From assembly GCF_025499425.1 (NCBI RefSeq), contig NZ_JAIMCB010000002.1, positions 389,688-453,687 of the forward strand: 64,000 bases of DNA, written 5' to 3'. The notes under the pieces were generated by a model, which was not told where the DNA came from, searched no databases, and was given only the letters and a program-made list of their open reading frames with translations. A program made the translations under genes and the position numbers. Source of the DNA: Acidiferrimicrobium sp. IK. GTDB taxonomy: Bacteria; Actinomycetota; Acidimicrobiia; Acidimicrobiales; Palsa-688. Positions 1 through 8,248 of the stretch are shown piece after piece (position 1 is the stretch's first letter; each line of letters opens with the position of its first letter).

Positions 1-338
1 AGGTTGGCGCCGGCGCCGGCCGCGACGCCGTTAACCCGGGCGATGGTCGGTTTGGGCAGGCGGATCAGGGCCAGCGCAGCCTCACCGACGCGGCGCATCA
101 CTGTCAGCGGCGGGGCGGCCCGCTCGCCGCCTGCGATCGATGCCATATCCGCGCCGGAGCAGAACGCATCCCCCGCCCCGGTGACCACCAGGACCCGGTC
201 GTCGTCGCTGGCCGCGACCTCGCGGAGGATGGAGAGAAGATCGGGCCACATCTCGGCGGTGACGGCGTTGTAGCGCTCCGGCCGGTTGAGGGTCAAGGTG
301 ACCACGCCACCCGCCCGCTCGACGAGGAAGGGTTCCAT
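1..338 (-). CDS. Enoyl-CoA hydratase/isomerase (crotonase), N-terminal part, cut by left edge
   Basis: The first 112 residues of a crotonase-fold acyl-CoA enzyme are visible; the rest lies beyond the left edge. The start reads MEPFLVERAGGVVTLTLNRP, followed by LNRPERYNAV, the usual family N-terminus. The first oxyanion-hole segment is FCSGADM, and the second begins at the edge as NGVAAGAGANL. The family hydrates or isomerises enoyl-CoA in fatty acid breakdown, but the exact substrate cannot be read from this part. The ATG at 338 lies 8 nt after a TACCGT hexamer (352-347), consistent with a leaderless transcript. It is divergent from the small zinc protein at 363. Confidence 0.9.
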   Translation of the reverse strand, partial: MEPFLVERAGGVVTLTLNRPERYNAVTAEMWPDLLSILREVAASDDDRVLVVTGAGDAFCSGADMASIAGGERAAPPLTVMRRVGEAALALIRLPKPTIARVNGVAAGAGAN

Positions 339-346
339 GCCGGCGA

Positions 347-356
347 ACGGTAGCGT
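347..356. promoter_or_regulatory. Overlapping divergent -10 elements (bidirectional promoter candidate)
   Basis: The ten bases ACGGTAGCGT hold TACCGT on the minus strand (352-347), 8 nt before the ATG at 338. They also hold TAGCGT on the plus strand (351-356), 6 nt before the GTG at 363. The two hexamers share the TA step at 351-352. Both neighbouring genes would be leaderless. Confidence 0.5.
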
Positions 357-362
357 CCGGCC

Positions 363-581
363 GTGCCCGAACACGGCGAAGGCGCAGCGGAGACCCCGGT
401 CACCGTCCGGTTCGTCCACCCGTTCCAGGCCACCAAACGCTACGTGTGCCCGGGCTGCCAGCAGGAGATCCCTCCCCGCACCGGGCATGTGGTGGTCGTT
501 CCTGCTGGGGACGTGGCGGCCCGGCGCCACTGGCACCGCTCGTGCTGGGAGCAACGCCACCGCCGCCGCCCGGGACGCTGA
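363..581 (+). CDS. Small zinc-binding protein of unknown function, conserved actinobacterial type
   Basis: A 72-residue protein with the pattern VRFVHPFQATKRYVCPGCQQ, then GHVVVV and RRHWHRSCW. The CPGC pair and the His/Cys-rich end look like a single structural zinc site (inference). Proteins with this layout are widespread in Actinobacteria and are often annotated only as hypothetical or, without support, as ATP/GTP-binding. The GTG at 363 follows a TAGCGT hexamer by 6 nt, so the start is well placed for leaderless translation. It is divergent from the enoyl-CoA hydratase. Function is unknown. Confidence 0.75.
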   Translation: MPEHGEGAAETPVTVRFVHPFQATKRYVCPGCQQEIPPRTGHVVVVPAGDVAARRHWHRSCWEQRHRRRPGR

Positions 582-597
582 CCGGGCGGCCGCCGGG

Positions 598-1803
598 TTA
601 GGACAGCGCCGCGTCCAGGTCGTCCCACAAGTCGTCGACGTCCTCCACCCCGACCGACAGCCGCAGCAGTCCGGGCGGAAGGTCCCCCTCGCCCGACCAC
701 CGACCGCGCCGCTCGATGAGGGTCTCGACGCCGCCCAGGCTGGTCCCGGCGGTGGCCAGCTGGCATTTGAGGGCCACCGCCTCGGCCGCGTCGGCGCCTC
801 CGACCACCTCGAACGCGAGCATGGCGCCGAACCCCGACATCTGCCGGGCGGCGAGGGCGTGACCGGGATGGTCCGCCAGACCCGGGTAGCGCACACCGGT
901 CACCCGGGGGTGACCCCGGAGCCTCCCGGCGAGCTCCGCGGCGTTGGCCTGGCACCGCTGCATACGCACGTCGAGGGTCCGGATGCCCCTCAGGACCAGC
1001 CACGCCTCCCACGGCCCGGGGATGCCTCCATGAAGCGACCGGCGCGTCGTGAGCGACGCGAGGACGTCGTCTCGGCGGGTCGCGGCCACGCCGAGCACCA
1101 CATCGGAGTGGCCGGCCAGCCACTTGGTCGCGCTGTGCACCACGACGTCGGCGCCTAGATCGAGCGGTCGTTGCAGCAGCGGCGTGGCGAAGGTGTTGTC
1201 GACCGCGACGTCCAACCCCATCTCGTGAGCGCCGGCGGTGAGCGCCTCGAGGTCGGCGATAGCCAGCAGCGGGTTGGTCGGCGACTCGAGCCACAGCAAG
1301 CCGCCAGCGCCGAAGCTGCCCGGCGCGCCCGACGGCCGGCCGGGCGCGGCGGCGACCTCGCTGCATGCGTCGAGGGTGGCCTCGGTGTCGGCGATGTCGA
1401 CGGTGCGGAACCTCAGCCGCCCTCGGCCGGCGACGTCGGAGAGGTACCGGCGGGTGCCGTTGTAGGCGTCGGCGGCGATCACCACCCGCCCGGGGACCGG
1501 GAGGCACTCGAACACCGCGGAGATGGCCGCCAAGCCCGATGCGTACGACAGGGCCTGGCCGCCTTCGAGGCCGCCGACGGCGTCTTCGAGGGCTTCCCAG
1601 GTCGGGTTGCCGTCCCGGCCGTACATCAAGTCGCCACCCTGGTGGAACGTCGACGACAAGACGATGTCGGGGTTGAGAGGGCCGCCCGGCGACCGGGGAG
1701 GACGCCCGAGGTGCACCGCCAGCGACGCCGGGGCCAGCGCCGAACCCGGCGGCCGAGGAGGTGGAGAAAGGGGACGGCGCGGTCCCTCGTCGTCGATGCT
1801 CAA
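598..1803 (-). CDS. Cys/Met metabolism PLP-dependent enzyme (cystathionine gamma-synthase/lyase family)
   Basis: A 401-residue fold-type I PLP enzyme. Seen: [20 protein letters not shown] near the N-terminus, YASGLAA for phosphate binding, [20 protein letters not shown], and the Schiff-base lysine in [11 protein letters not shown] (about K227). The family performs gamma- or beta-replacement or elimination on homoserine esters, cystathionine or methionine; which reaction is catalysed here cannot be told from sequence alone. The start is a TTG overlapping the stop of yraN by 4 nt (TTGA), so translation is probably coupled to the upstream gene. Length is normal for the family. Confidence 0.88.
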   Translation of the reverse strand: MSIDDEGPRRPLSPPPRPPGSALAPASLAVHLGRPPRSPGGPLNPDIVLSSTFHQGGDLMYGRDGNPTWEALEDAVGGLEGGQALSYASGLAAISAVFECLPVPGRVVIAADAYNGTRRYLSDVAGRGRLRFRTVDIADTEATLDACSEVAAAPGRPSGAPGSFGAGGLLWLESPTNPLLAIADLEALTAGAHEMGLDVAVDNTFATPLLQRPLDLGADVVVHSATKWLAGHSDVVLGVAATRRDDVLASLTTRRSLHGGIPGPWEAWLVLRGIRTLDVRMQRCQANAAELAGRLRGHPRVTGVRYPGLADHPGHALAARQMSGFGAMLAFEVVGGADAAEAVALKCQLATAGTSLGGVETLIERRGRWSGEGDLPPGLLRLSVGVEDVDDLWDDLDAALS

Positions 1804-2252
1804 AATGCCCCCTCGATCAGCTCTACCTGCTCACCCATGACCGCGGCCACGTCGAAGCGGATCTCCCGGGGCCGCGGCCCGTCCCACTCGGCGAGCCATC
1901 GGGCCGCCAGCCGGCGGATCCGGGCCCGTTTCTGGTGGTTGACGGCTTCTGCCGGCACCCCGAACGCGGTAGAGGTGCGGGTCTTCACCTCGCAAAAGAC
2001 CAGCGAACGGCCCTGCCGGGCGATCACGTCCAGCTCCCCGTCTCGGCAGCGCCAGTTGCGGGCCACGATCTCGTAGCCGTGGTCTCGGTACCACCCGGCG
2101 GCCAGCTCCTCGCCGGCCGCTCCGAGGGCGCGGCGCTGCCCGGCGTCGACGATGACTACAGCTCCTTCTCGGGGAGCTCCTCGACGTTGACGTCTTTGAA
2201 GGTCACTACCCGCACCGACGACACGAACCGGGCGGGCCGGTACATGTCCCAC
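1800..2252 (-). CDS. YraN/UPF0102 family nuclease-like protein
   Basis: A restriction-endonuclease-like fold protein of the YraN family. The conserved body runs from about residue 38 (RRALGAAGEELAAGWY) through NWRCRDGELDVIARQG and VFCEVKTRTS, which supply the D/ExK-type acidic and lysine residues. The biological role of the family is not settled. The only standard start codon in frame is the GTG at 2252, which makes the gene overlap DUF2469 by 97 nt and adds about 35 residues not expected for the family. The true start may be a non-standard codon near 2153-2159. The 3' end overlaps the PLP enzyme by 4 nt. Confidence 0.8.
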   Translation of the reverse strand: MGHVPARPVRVVGAGSDLQRRQRRGAPREGAVVIVDAGQRRALGAAGEELAAGWYRDHGYEIVARNWRCRDGELDVIARQGRSLVFCEVKTRTSTAFGVPAEAVNHQKRARIRRLAARWLAEWDGPRPREIRFDVAAVMGEQVELIEGAF

Positions 2253-2449
2253 ACCCAGGCATCGCCCAGCTCGATCTCGAAGAACGTGCGGCTGCCCTCC
2301 CCCTTGGCCTCCATCTTCACGTCGTTGGCCAGGTAGAAGCGGCGCTCGGTCTCCACGACGTACCGGAACATCGGCAGGACAGCCCGGTACTCCTGATACA
2401 GCTGGAGCTCGATCTCGGTCTCGTAGCGCTCGAGGTCCTCAGCGCTCAT
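2156..2449 (-). CDS. DUF2469 family protein
   Basis: A 97-residue acidic protein starting MSAEDLERYETEIELQLYQE and containing YRAVLPMFRYVVETERRFYL. This matches DUF2469, a short protein kept next to lepB, rnhB and yraN in many Actinobacteria. No enzymatic motif is visible and the function is not known. An AAGGGA stretch upstream may act as ribosome binding site. The gene lies 103 nt downstream of lepB; the rnhB gene usually found between them is absent here. Confidence 0.87.
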   Translation of the reverse strand: MSAEDLERYETEIELQLYQEYRAVLPMFRYVVETERRFYLANDVKMEAKGEGSRTFFEIELGDAWVWDMYRPARFVSSVRVVTFKDVNVEELPEKEL

Positions 2450-2552
2450 CGCCGCTGGTCCCTTGTCATCGCTGCCGACCGCAGACCCGGGGTGCTCATG
2501 GCCCCATGGTAGGACCTGGCGATGGGCTCGGCGGAGGATCGCCCGGCGCCGC

Positions 2553-3182
2553 TCACAGCGCCGGTGAGGGGAGAGTCAGAAACGACAACCGGGTCGGCGG
2601 CCACACCCGCCACACCGCCCGCCCGACGACCGAACTGCGCTTGATCGCACCGAACACCCGGCTGTCCTCGCTGTCGCCGCGGTTGTCGCCCATGACCCAG
2701 AGGGTCCCGGCGGGGATCCGGTACGGGCCGAAGTTGGATGTGAGCGTGCCGGGTGCCAGGTACGGCTCGCGCAGCAGCAGCCCGTTGATGTACACCCGGC
2801 CGTTGCGACCTTCGACGGTCTCGCCGGGCAGCGCGATCACCCGCTTGATCAGCACCGAGGAGTCGTCGACCAGCCCGATGGCCTTGCCGAGCGAGCTGAG
2901 AAAGTGGCCCACCGGATTCCCCGACGACGACCCGGGAGGGAGGACACCGGGCGGCGCCTTGAACACGACCACGTCGCCGCGCCGAGGGGCGTGGAGGTGG
3001 TAGGAGAGCCGGGACACCACCACCCGGTCGTTGATCTGCAGGCCTGGTTCCATCGACGCGGACGGGATGTAGTAGGCCTCGGCGACGAAGCTGCGGACCA
3101 GTACTGCCACCACGACGACGATGACCGCCAGCACCAACGCCTCCGCGGTCCGCCGGCGGCGGGTGATGGCGGTGCTGGTCAC
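2553..3182 (-). CDS. lepB: Signal peptidase I
   Basis: A 209-residue type I signal peptidase that removes signal peptides from exported proteins at the outer face of the membrane. An arginine-rich cytoplasmic start (TRRRRTAE) is followed by one transmembrane helix (about residues 14-30). The catalytic serine is in PSASMEPGL (S43) and the catalytic lysine in VLIKRVIALPGE (K113). Box E is seen as MGDNRGDSEDSR. The start is a GTG; it follows rplS in the same direction. Length and domain order are normal for an actinobacterial enzyme. Confidence 0.93.
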   Translation of the reverse strand: MTSTAITRRRRTAEALVLAVIVVVVAVLVRSFVAEAYYIPSASMEPGLQINDRVVVSRLSYHLHAPRRGDVVVFKAPPGVLPPGSSSGNPVGHFLSSLGKAIGLVDDSSVLIKRVIALPGETVEGRNGRVYINGLLLREPYLAPGTLTSNFGPYRIPAGTLWVMGDNRGDSEDSRVFGAIKRSSVVGRAVWRVWPPTRLSFLTLPSPAL

Positions 3183-3245
3183 CCCGGGATGATCAGGCCG
3201 TCAACGCGCTGCGAACGCCTGCACGTGTCCGACCGACGCGAGCCG

Positions 3246-3596
3246 TCAGCGGACGACGCGCTTCTCCTTGATCTTGGCGGCCTTGCCGGTGCGGTCACGC
3301 AAGTAGTACAGCTTGGCCCGGCGGACGTCGCCGACGGTGAGCGGCTCGATCTTGGCGATGACCGGTGAGTGGAGCGGGAACGTCCGCTCGACGCCGACAC
3401 CGAAGCTCAGCTTGCGGACGGTGAAGGTCTCCCGCAGGCCGCTGCCCTGCCGGCGGATGACCGCCCCCTGGAAGATCTGGACCCGCTCGCGGGTGCCCTC
3501 GACCACCCGGACGTGAACCTTCAAGGTGTCGCCGGGGGCGAAGTCGGGGACATCGTCGCGAAGGCTGTCGCGGTCAACGAGATCGGTGGGGTTCAT
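3246..3596 (-). CDS. rplS: 50S ribosomal protein L19
   Basis: A 116-residue L19 with the core pattern [32 protein letters not shown] and [21 protein letters not shown] chose the ATG at 3596 ([13 protein letters not shown]) over the upstream ATG at 3626. The former fits the family N-terminus and has GGAG about 12 nt upstream. A TATCCT hexamer at 3635-3630 could be a -10 giving a short leader, so rplS may have its own promoter besides read-through from trmD. Confidence 0.95.
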   Translation of the reverse strand: MNPTDLVDRDSLRDDVPDFAPGDTLKVHVRVVEGTRERVQIFQGAVIRRQGSGLRETFTVRKLSFGVGVERTFPLHSPVIAKIEPLTVGDVRRAKLYYLRDRTGKAAKIKEKRVVR

Positions 3597-3629
3597 GACT
3601 GAGGGCTCCGTAGCTGCGGGGGACATCTC

Positions 3630-3635
3630 AGGATA
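3630..3635 (-). promoter_or_regulatory. Candidate -10 element (TATCCT) for rplS
   Basis: TATCCT reads on the minus strand in the trmD-rplS gap. A start site about 7 nt downstream would give a leader of roughly 25-30 nt that holds the GGAG ribosome binding site of the ATG at 3596. No clear -35 was seen. Confidence 0.35.
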
Positions 3636-3671
3636 GAGGATCGGGGAGGGGGACGGCGATCGGGGCGCCGT

Positions 3672-4397
3672 TCAGGCCTCCAGCCCGAATTCCGCGAGCA
3701 GCGCGACCTCCTCGGGGGTGGCGCCGCCCCGGGCCGCCCACAGGTCCGGGCGGCGGTCGCGGGTGCGGGCCAGGGACTGCGCCCTCCGCCATCGGGCCAC
3801 TCGGCCGTGGTCGCCTGACCGCAGAACCTCGGGCACGTCCCAGCCCCGGAAACTGGCCGGGCGGGTGTAGTGCGGGTACTCGAGGAGCCCGTCGGAGAAG
3901 CTCTCCTCCTCCGCGGAGCTCTGGTTGCCCATCACTCCCGGCACCAGCCGGGTGACCGCCTCGACCACGACCAGCGCCGCGACCTCCCCGCCGGAGAGCA
4001 CGAAGTCGCCGAGCGACAGCTCGCCGTCGACCAGGTGATCGGCGATGCGCTGGTCGACACCTTCGTAGCGACCGCAAAGCAGCGAGAACCCGGGCCCGGC
4101 GGCCAGCTCCCGGGCCCAGGACTGATCGAATCGTCGGCCGCCGGCGCCGAGCAGCAGCAGGGGTCTTGGGACCGGGGCCGCCTCGACCGCGGCGAACACC
4201 GGTTGGGGGGCGAGGACCATCCCGGCGCCGCCGCCGAAGGGGCTGTCGTCGACGGAGCGGTGGGGGTCGGTCGCGGCCGAGCGCAGGTCGGTGACGCCGA
4301 GGTCGAGCAGCCCGGCCCTGCGGGCCTTGCCCATCAGGCTGGCGTCGAGCCAGGGGGCCACCAGGTCGGGGAAGATGGTGAGGATCCGGATGCGCAT
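3672..4397 (-). CDS. trmD: tRNA (guanine37-N1)-methyltransferase
   Basis: A 241-residue SPOUT methyltransferase that makes m1G37 in tRNAs, preventing frameshifting. It begins MRIRILTIFPDLVAPWLDAS. It has the trefoil-knot AdoMet site in LLCGRYEGVDQRIADHLV and GDFVLSGGEVAALVVVEAV, then RLVPGVMGNQSS. The C-terminal helical domain is present. It lies between rimM (13 nt gap upstream) and rplS, the standard order of the rpsP-rimM-trmD-rplS operon. Confidence 0.95.
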   Translation of the reverse strand: MRIRILTIFPDLVAPWLDASLMGKARRAGLLDLGVTDLRSAATDPHRSVDDSPFGGGAGMVLAPQPVFAAVEAAPVPRPLLLLGAGGRRFDQSWARELAAGPGFSLLCGRYEGVDQRIADHLVDGELSLGDFVLSGGEVAALVVVEAVTRLVPGVMGNQSSAEEESFSDGLLEYPHYTRPASFRGWDVPEVLRSGDHGRVARWRRAQSLARTRDRRPDLWAARGGATPEEVALLAEFGLEA

Positions 4398-4410
4398 GGC
4401 AGCGGGCGGC

Positions 4411-4887
4411 TCAGAGATCGTCGAACAGCCCGGCGGGGGTGTCGACGCGGAGCAGTCCCGGCTCGCGTCCCACGACGAAGCGCAGCGGGACCAGCGCGCC
4501 GGAGTCGAGGACCAGCAGGTCGCTGGCCGGGTTGGACTGCACGTCGGTGACCGCGCCTCGCTCCACCCCGCCGGCGTCGAGCACCCGGCAGCCGATCAGC
4601 TCGTGGACCCAGAAGGCGTCGGGATCGTCCATCGGGGCGGCTCTGAGCACGGTGCCCCGGAGCGCTTCCGCCGCGCTGCGCCCGGTGATCCCGGCGAAGG
4701 TGACCACGAAGCGACCGGCGCCGGCGCCGCCGGGAGCCGGTGCCGACGCGGTGACCTCCAGCGGGCCCCGGTCAGTTTCCAGGACTGAGCCGGGAGCGAC
4801 GCGCTCGTCGCGGTTGGTGGTGAGGGCCACCACCACCTGGCCTCGCAGGCCGTGCGCCCTGACGATGGTGCCGACCTCGAGCAGCAT
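4411..4887 (-). CDS. rimM: 16S rRNA processing protein RimM
   Basis: A 158-residue 30S maturation factor that works on the head of the small subunit and binds S19. The N-terminal RimM barrel starts LLEVGTIVRAHGLRGQVVV. The C-terminal PRC-type barrel contains FWVHELIGCRVLDAGG and ends VDTPAGLFDDL. It sits between the KH protein and trmD in the expected operon order, with only short gaps. Confidence 0.93.
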   Translation of the reverse strand: MLLEVGTIVRAHGLRGQVVVALTTNRDERVAPGSVLETDRGPLEVTASAPAPGGAGAGRFVVTFAGITGRSAAEALRGTVLRAAPMDDPDAFWVHELIGCRVLDAGGVERGAVTDVQSNPASDLLVLDSGALVPLRFVVGREPGLLRVDTPAGLFDDL

Positions 4888-4913
4888 GCCCGGTCGCCCT
4901 TCGGGGGGAGCGC

Positions 4914-5186
4914 TCAGTCGACGATGTCGACGCTGACGTCGACGCCCTCGCGGGCGCCCGCGGCGCGCACCACACTGCGGATCGACTGGGCGATCCGGCC
5001 CCGCCGGCCGATGACCTTGCCCATGTCGTCGGGGGCCACCGACAGCGACAGCTTGACGCCGTTGCGGGTCGGGCTGGACTCGATGCTGACCTGCTCAGGC
5101 CCGTCGACCAGGTGGGTCGCCAGGTAGGTGAGGACCGCCGTGGCCCGGGGGGCCTCGGGGACGTCGGAGTCGACCGTCTCGCTCAT
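4914..5186 (-). CDS. KH-domain RNA-binding protein (KhpA-type)
   Basis: A 90-residue protein made of a single type II KH domain. The RNA-binding GxxG loop is seen in [20 protein letters not shown]. In other Gram-positive bacteria such proteins pair with KhpB/Jag and bind many RNAs. No KhpB partner is in this window. The ATG at 5186 overlaps the rpsP stop as ATGA, so translation is coupled; an upstream start at 5234 would add residues unlike the family. Confidence 0.9.
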   Translation of the reverse strand: MSETVDSDVPEAPRATAVLTYLATHLVDGPEQVSIESSPTRNGVKLSLSVAPDDMGKVIGRRGRIAQSIRSVVRAAGAREGVDVSVDIVD

Positions 5187-5479
5187 TGGTCGGCGGCCGG
5201 GGCAGCGGCGAGCGGCTTGACGCCGGTCTTCCACTGCTCGATGGCGCCGGACTGGGTCAGGAGCCGGGTCACGGTGTCGGTCGGCTGGGCCCCCTCCGAC
5301 AGCCAGTGGACGGCGCGGTCGTTGTCGATGAGCACCCGCGACGGCTCGATGCGGGGCTCGTAGGTCCCGAGGATCTCGATGAACCGGCCGTCGCGAGGCG
5401 AGCGGCTGTCGGCGGCGACGACCCGGTAGACGGGCTGCTTCTTCTTTCCGATCCGCATGAGGCGGAGTTTGACGGCCAT
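5183..5479 (-). CDS. rpsP: 30S ribosomal protein S16
   Basis: A 98-residue S16 beginning [20 protein letters not shown], followed by [19 protein letters not shown]. This is the family signature. The C-terminal extension is short and Ala/Pro-rich. AGGAAGAG upstream of the ATG serves as ribosome binding site. It heads the rpsP-KH-rimM-trmD-rplS series and is separated from the ffh stop by 79 nt. Confidence 0.95.
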   Translation of the reverse strand: MAVKLRLMRIGKKKQPVYRVVAADSRSPRDGRFIEILGTYEPRIEPSRVLIDNDRAVHWLSEGAQPTDTVTRLLTQSGAIEQWKTGVKPLAAAPAADQ

Positions 5480-5558
5480 AGTGTGTGGATTCTCTTCCTG
5501 GTCTCTGGATCCAGCCGGCGGCAGGAACCCGGGCTGGTCTGCGGTCCGACCGAACAGC

Positions 5559-6929
5559 CTAGCGGCCGCGCTTCTTGGACTTCTTGGCAGCCTTTTTGTT
5601 GTTGCGCCGAACGGCGGATCTGGCCACCCGACCGCCGAGGCCGGACATCCCGGCCATTTGGCGCATGTACACCTGCATCTGCTTGAACCGGTCGAGGAGG
5701 GCGTTGACGTCGGTGGTCGTCGTGCCGCTCCCTTTGGCGATGCGCAGCCGGCGCGACCCGTTGATGATCGAGGGGTCCCGCCGCTCCTGCGGGGTCATCG
5801 AGCGGATGATCGCCTCGATCGGGCCGAGGGCGTTGTCGTCGATCTCCGCGTTGCGCAGCTCCTTGGGAAGACCCGGCATCATGCCGACCAGCCCCGACAG
5901 GGAGCCCATCTTCTTGACCTGCTGCATCTGGTCGAGGAAGTCCTCGAGGCTGAAGCGGCCCTCCTGCATCCGGGCCATGGCCTCTTCGGCGCCGGCCGCG
6001 TCGACGTGGGCTTCGGCCTTCTCGATCAGGGTGAGCACGTCGCCCATCCCGAGGATCCGGTCGGCCATGCGGTCCGGGTGGAACAGCTCGAACTCGTCCT
6101 GCTTCTCGCCGGTCGAGGCGAACACGATCGGCCGGCCGACGACCTCTTTGACCGACAGGGCGGCGCCGCCGCGGGCGTCGCCGTCGATCTTGGTCAAGAT
6201 GACCCCGTCGAGCTCGAGGGTGCGGTGGAACGCCTCGGCGGTGGCGACCGCATCCTGGCCGGTCATCGCGTCGATGACGAGGAACGTGTAGTGCGGCTCG
6301 ACGGTCTCGGAGACGCGCCGGACCTCGTCCATCAGCTCGGCGTCGATCGACAGCCGGCCGGCGGTATCGACGATGAGGACGTCGCGCCCGAGACGGATGG
6401 CCTCGGCCAGGCCCTTTTTGGCCACCGTCACCGGGTCCGACTGCTCGGAGAACACCGGGACGCCGGCCTGGGCGCCCAGGACCTTCAGCTGCTCGACGGC
6501 CGCCGGGCGCTGCAGGTCGGCGCCGACGAGGAGGGGGTTGCGCCCCTCCCGCTTCTTGAACCAGGCCGCCAGCTTGCCGGCGGTGGTGGTCTTGCCCGCT
6601 CCCTGGAGGCCGGCGAGGAGGATCACCGTCGGCGGCCGGGACGCGTAGGTGACCTTCAGGGTCTCCCCGCCGAGGATCTGGCGCAGCTCGTCGTGGACGA
6701 CCTTGACGACCTGCTGCCCCGGGGTGAGGCTGGTCGACAGGTCGATGCCGACCAGGGCGTCTCGGACCCGGGCGACGAAGTCCCGGACCACCTTCAAGTT
6801 GACGTCGGCCTGCAGGAGGGCGAGGCGGATCTCCCGCAGCGCCTCGTCGACGTCAGCCTCGGTCAGCCGGCCCCGCCCGCGGAGGCGGGTGAAGACGGTG
6901 TCGAACCGGTCGGTCAGGGACTCGAACAT
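5559..6929 (-). CDS. ffh: Signal recognition particle protein Ffh (SRP54)
   Basis: A 456-residue SRP GTPase that binds signal peptides on ribosomes together with 4.5S RNA. It has an N domain (about 1-90), G1 motif [16 protein letters not shown]3 DTAGRL, G4 [10 protein letters not shown], and a methionine-rich M domain ([16 protein letters not shown]). It ends in a lysine/arginine tail. Its receptor FtsY lies immediately upstream, so both halves of the targeting pathway are adjacent. A TACGCT hexamer 10 nt before the ATG may be a -10 giving a very short leader. Confidence 0.96.
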   Translation of the reverse strand: MFESLTDRFDTVFTRLRGRGRLTEADVDEALREIRLALLQADVNLKVVRDFVARVRDALVGIDLSTSLTPGQQVVKVVHDELRQILGGETLKVTYASRPPTVILLAGLQGAGKTTTAGKLAAWFKKREGRNPLLVGADLQRPAAVEQLKVLGAQAGVPVFSEQSDPVTVAKKGLAEAIRLGRDVLIVDTAGRLSIDAELMDEVRRVSETVEPHYTFLVIDAMTGQDAVATAEAFHRTLELDGVILTKIDGDARGGAALSVKEVVGRPIVFASTGEKQDEFELFHPDRMADRILGMGDVLTLIEKAEAHVDAAGAEEAMARMQEGRFSLEDFLDQMQQVKKMGSLSGLVGMMPGLPKELRNAEIDDNALGPIEAIIRSMTPQERRDPSIINGSRRLRIAKGSGTTTTDVNALLDRFKQMQVYMRQMAGMSGLGGRVARSAVRRNNKKAAKKSKKRGR

Positions 6930-7002
6930 GCGGTCTACCAGCGTAGACGACGCCCGGCCGCCCGCGGCCCCGCCACCCTCGGGGCCGGCTCGGGCGGGAC
7001 GG

Positions 7003-8217
7003 TCAGTCGGCGTCGATTAGGGCGTCGACGAACTCGACCGCGTCGAAGTCGACCAGGTCCTCCGCTCCCTCGCCCAGGCCGACCAGCTTGATCGGGATGC
7101 CCAGCTCGGACGCGATGGCCAGGGCGATCCCGCCCTTGGCGGTGCCGTCGAGCTTGGTCAGGACCACGCCGGTGACCTCCACTGCGTCGGCGAACTGCTT
7201 GGCTTGGACCAGCCCGTTCTGCCCGGTGGTGGCGTCGATGACCAAGAGCACCTCGCTGACGTGGCCCGGCTCGCGACCGGCGACCCGACGGACCTTTTTC
7301 AGCTCCTCCATCAAGTTGACCTTGGTGTGCAGCCGCCCGGCGGTGTCGGCCAGGACCAGATCGGCCTTCTTGGCCGCCGCGTGCTGGACCGCGTCGAAGA
7401 TCACCGCGCCCGGATCGCCGCCCTCGTTGCCTCGGACGACCTCCGCGTCGACCCGCTCCGCCCACATGGCCAGCTGGTCGGCGGCGGCGGCCCGGAAGGT
7501 GTCGCCGGCGGCCATGACCACGCTGTGGCCGTCGCGCCGGGCCCGCTGGCCCAGCTTGCCGATGGTGGTGGTCTTGCCGACGCCGTTGACACCCACGAAC
7601 AGCCACACGTTGGTCACGCCGGACTGGAGGTGCAGTTCCCGGTCGCCCTCCAGGAGGCTGACCATGTCGCCCTTGAGCGCGTCGACCAGGGCGTCGGGGG
7701 TGGTGAGGCCCTCCTTGCGGACCCGCGACCGCAGGTCGTCGAGCATCTTGGCGGTGGCGTCGACGCCGACGTCGGCCAGGATCAGGGCCTCCTCGAGCTC
7801 GTCCCACGTGGTGGCGTCGATCTTCTCCCGGCCCCGGACCGAGGTCAGGTAGCCGGAGAACAGGTTGCGGGCCTTGCCCAGCCGATCCCGGAACCGGGGC
7901 CTTTCCAGGACCTCCGGCTCACCTTCGAGGACCTCGAGCTCGGCCGCCTCAGGTTCGGCGACCTCGGGCTCGGCGACCGCGGGCTCGGTGACCGCGGGCT
8001 CGGCGACCGCGGGCTCGGCGATCTCGGGCTGGGGCGGCGCGCGAGGACCGGCTTCGGTGGGTCTCGGCGGCTGGGTCGGCCGGGTGACCGGCGGGGCCGG
8101 CGGCCGCCCCGGAGGGGCTTCGAGTCGGCGGCCGCGGCGCCGCCCGGTGACCAGGAACGTCGCCGTGCTCAAGAGCACGACCGCGACGACGATCAGGACG
8201 ATGATGAGCGTGAGCAT
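7003..8217 (-). CDS. ftsY: Signal recognition particle receptor FtsY
   Basis: A 404-residue SRP receptor. Residues 1-24 form a membrane helix (LTLIIVLIVVAVVLLSTATF) followed by a basic stretch. Next comes a Pro/Ala/Glu linker with five-residue repeats of the AEPAV type (about 62-90). The NG domain follows with GVNGVGKTTTIGKL, DTAGRLHTK, TKLDGTAKGG and a normal C-terminus. The membrane helix is expected for actinobacterial FtsY. A TAGGCT hexamer ends 9 nt before the ATG at 8217, consistent with an own near-leaderless promoter after the glycosyltransferase gene. Confidence 0.95.
   Translation of the reverse strand: MLTLIIVLIVVAVVLLSTATFLVTGRRRGRRLEAPPGRPPAPPVTRPTQPPRPTEAGPRAPPQPEIAEPAVAEPAVTEPAVAEPEVAEPEAAELEVLEGEPEVLERPRFRDRLGKARNLFSGYLTSVRGREKIDATTWDELEEALILADVGVDATAKMLDDLRSRVRKEGLTTPDALVDALKGDMVSLLEGDRELHLQSGVTNVWLFVGVNGVGKTTTIGKLGQRARRDGHSVVMAAGDTFRAAAADQLAMWAERVDAEVVRGNEGGDPGAVIFDAVQHAAAKKADLVLADTAGRLHTKVNLMEELKKVRRVAGREPGHVSEVLLVIDATTGQNGLVQAKQFADAVEVTGVVLTKLDGTAKGGIALAIASELGIPIKLVGLGEGAEDLVDFDAVEFVDALIDAD
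7948..8032. repeat. 15-bp tandem repeat inside ftsY (AEPAV linker)
   Basis: About five and a half in-frame copies of a 15-bp unit close to CGCGGGCTCGGCGAC; adjacent copies differ at one to three positions. They encode the acidic AEPAV-type linker between the membrane anchor and NG domain of FtsY. Copy number could change without frameshift. Confidence 0.85.
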
Positions 8218-8248
8218 GACGGGCCGAGCCTAGGCAAGCCCCCGCGCT

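Noticed and set aside
5500..5545. Hairpin-like CCAGCC...GGCTGG between rpsP and ffh as terminator or ncRNA
   Set aside because: Only a 6-bp stem with a long loop; too weak at this GC content.
5457..7091. 544-residue plus-strand open frame inside ffh
   Set aside because: Antisense to the clear Ffh GTPase and M domain; no protein family features.
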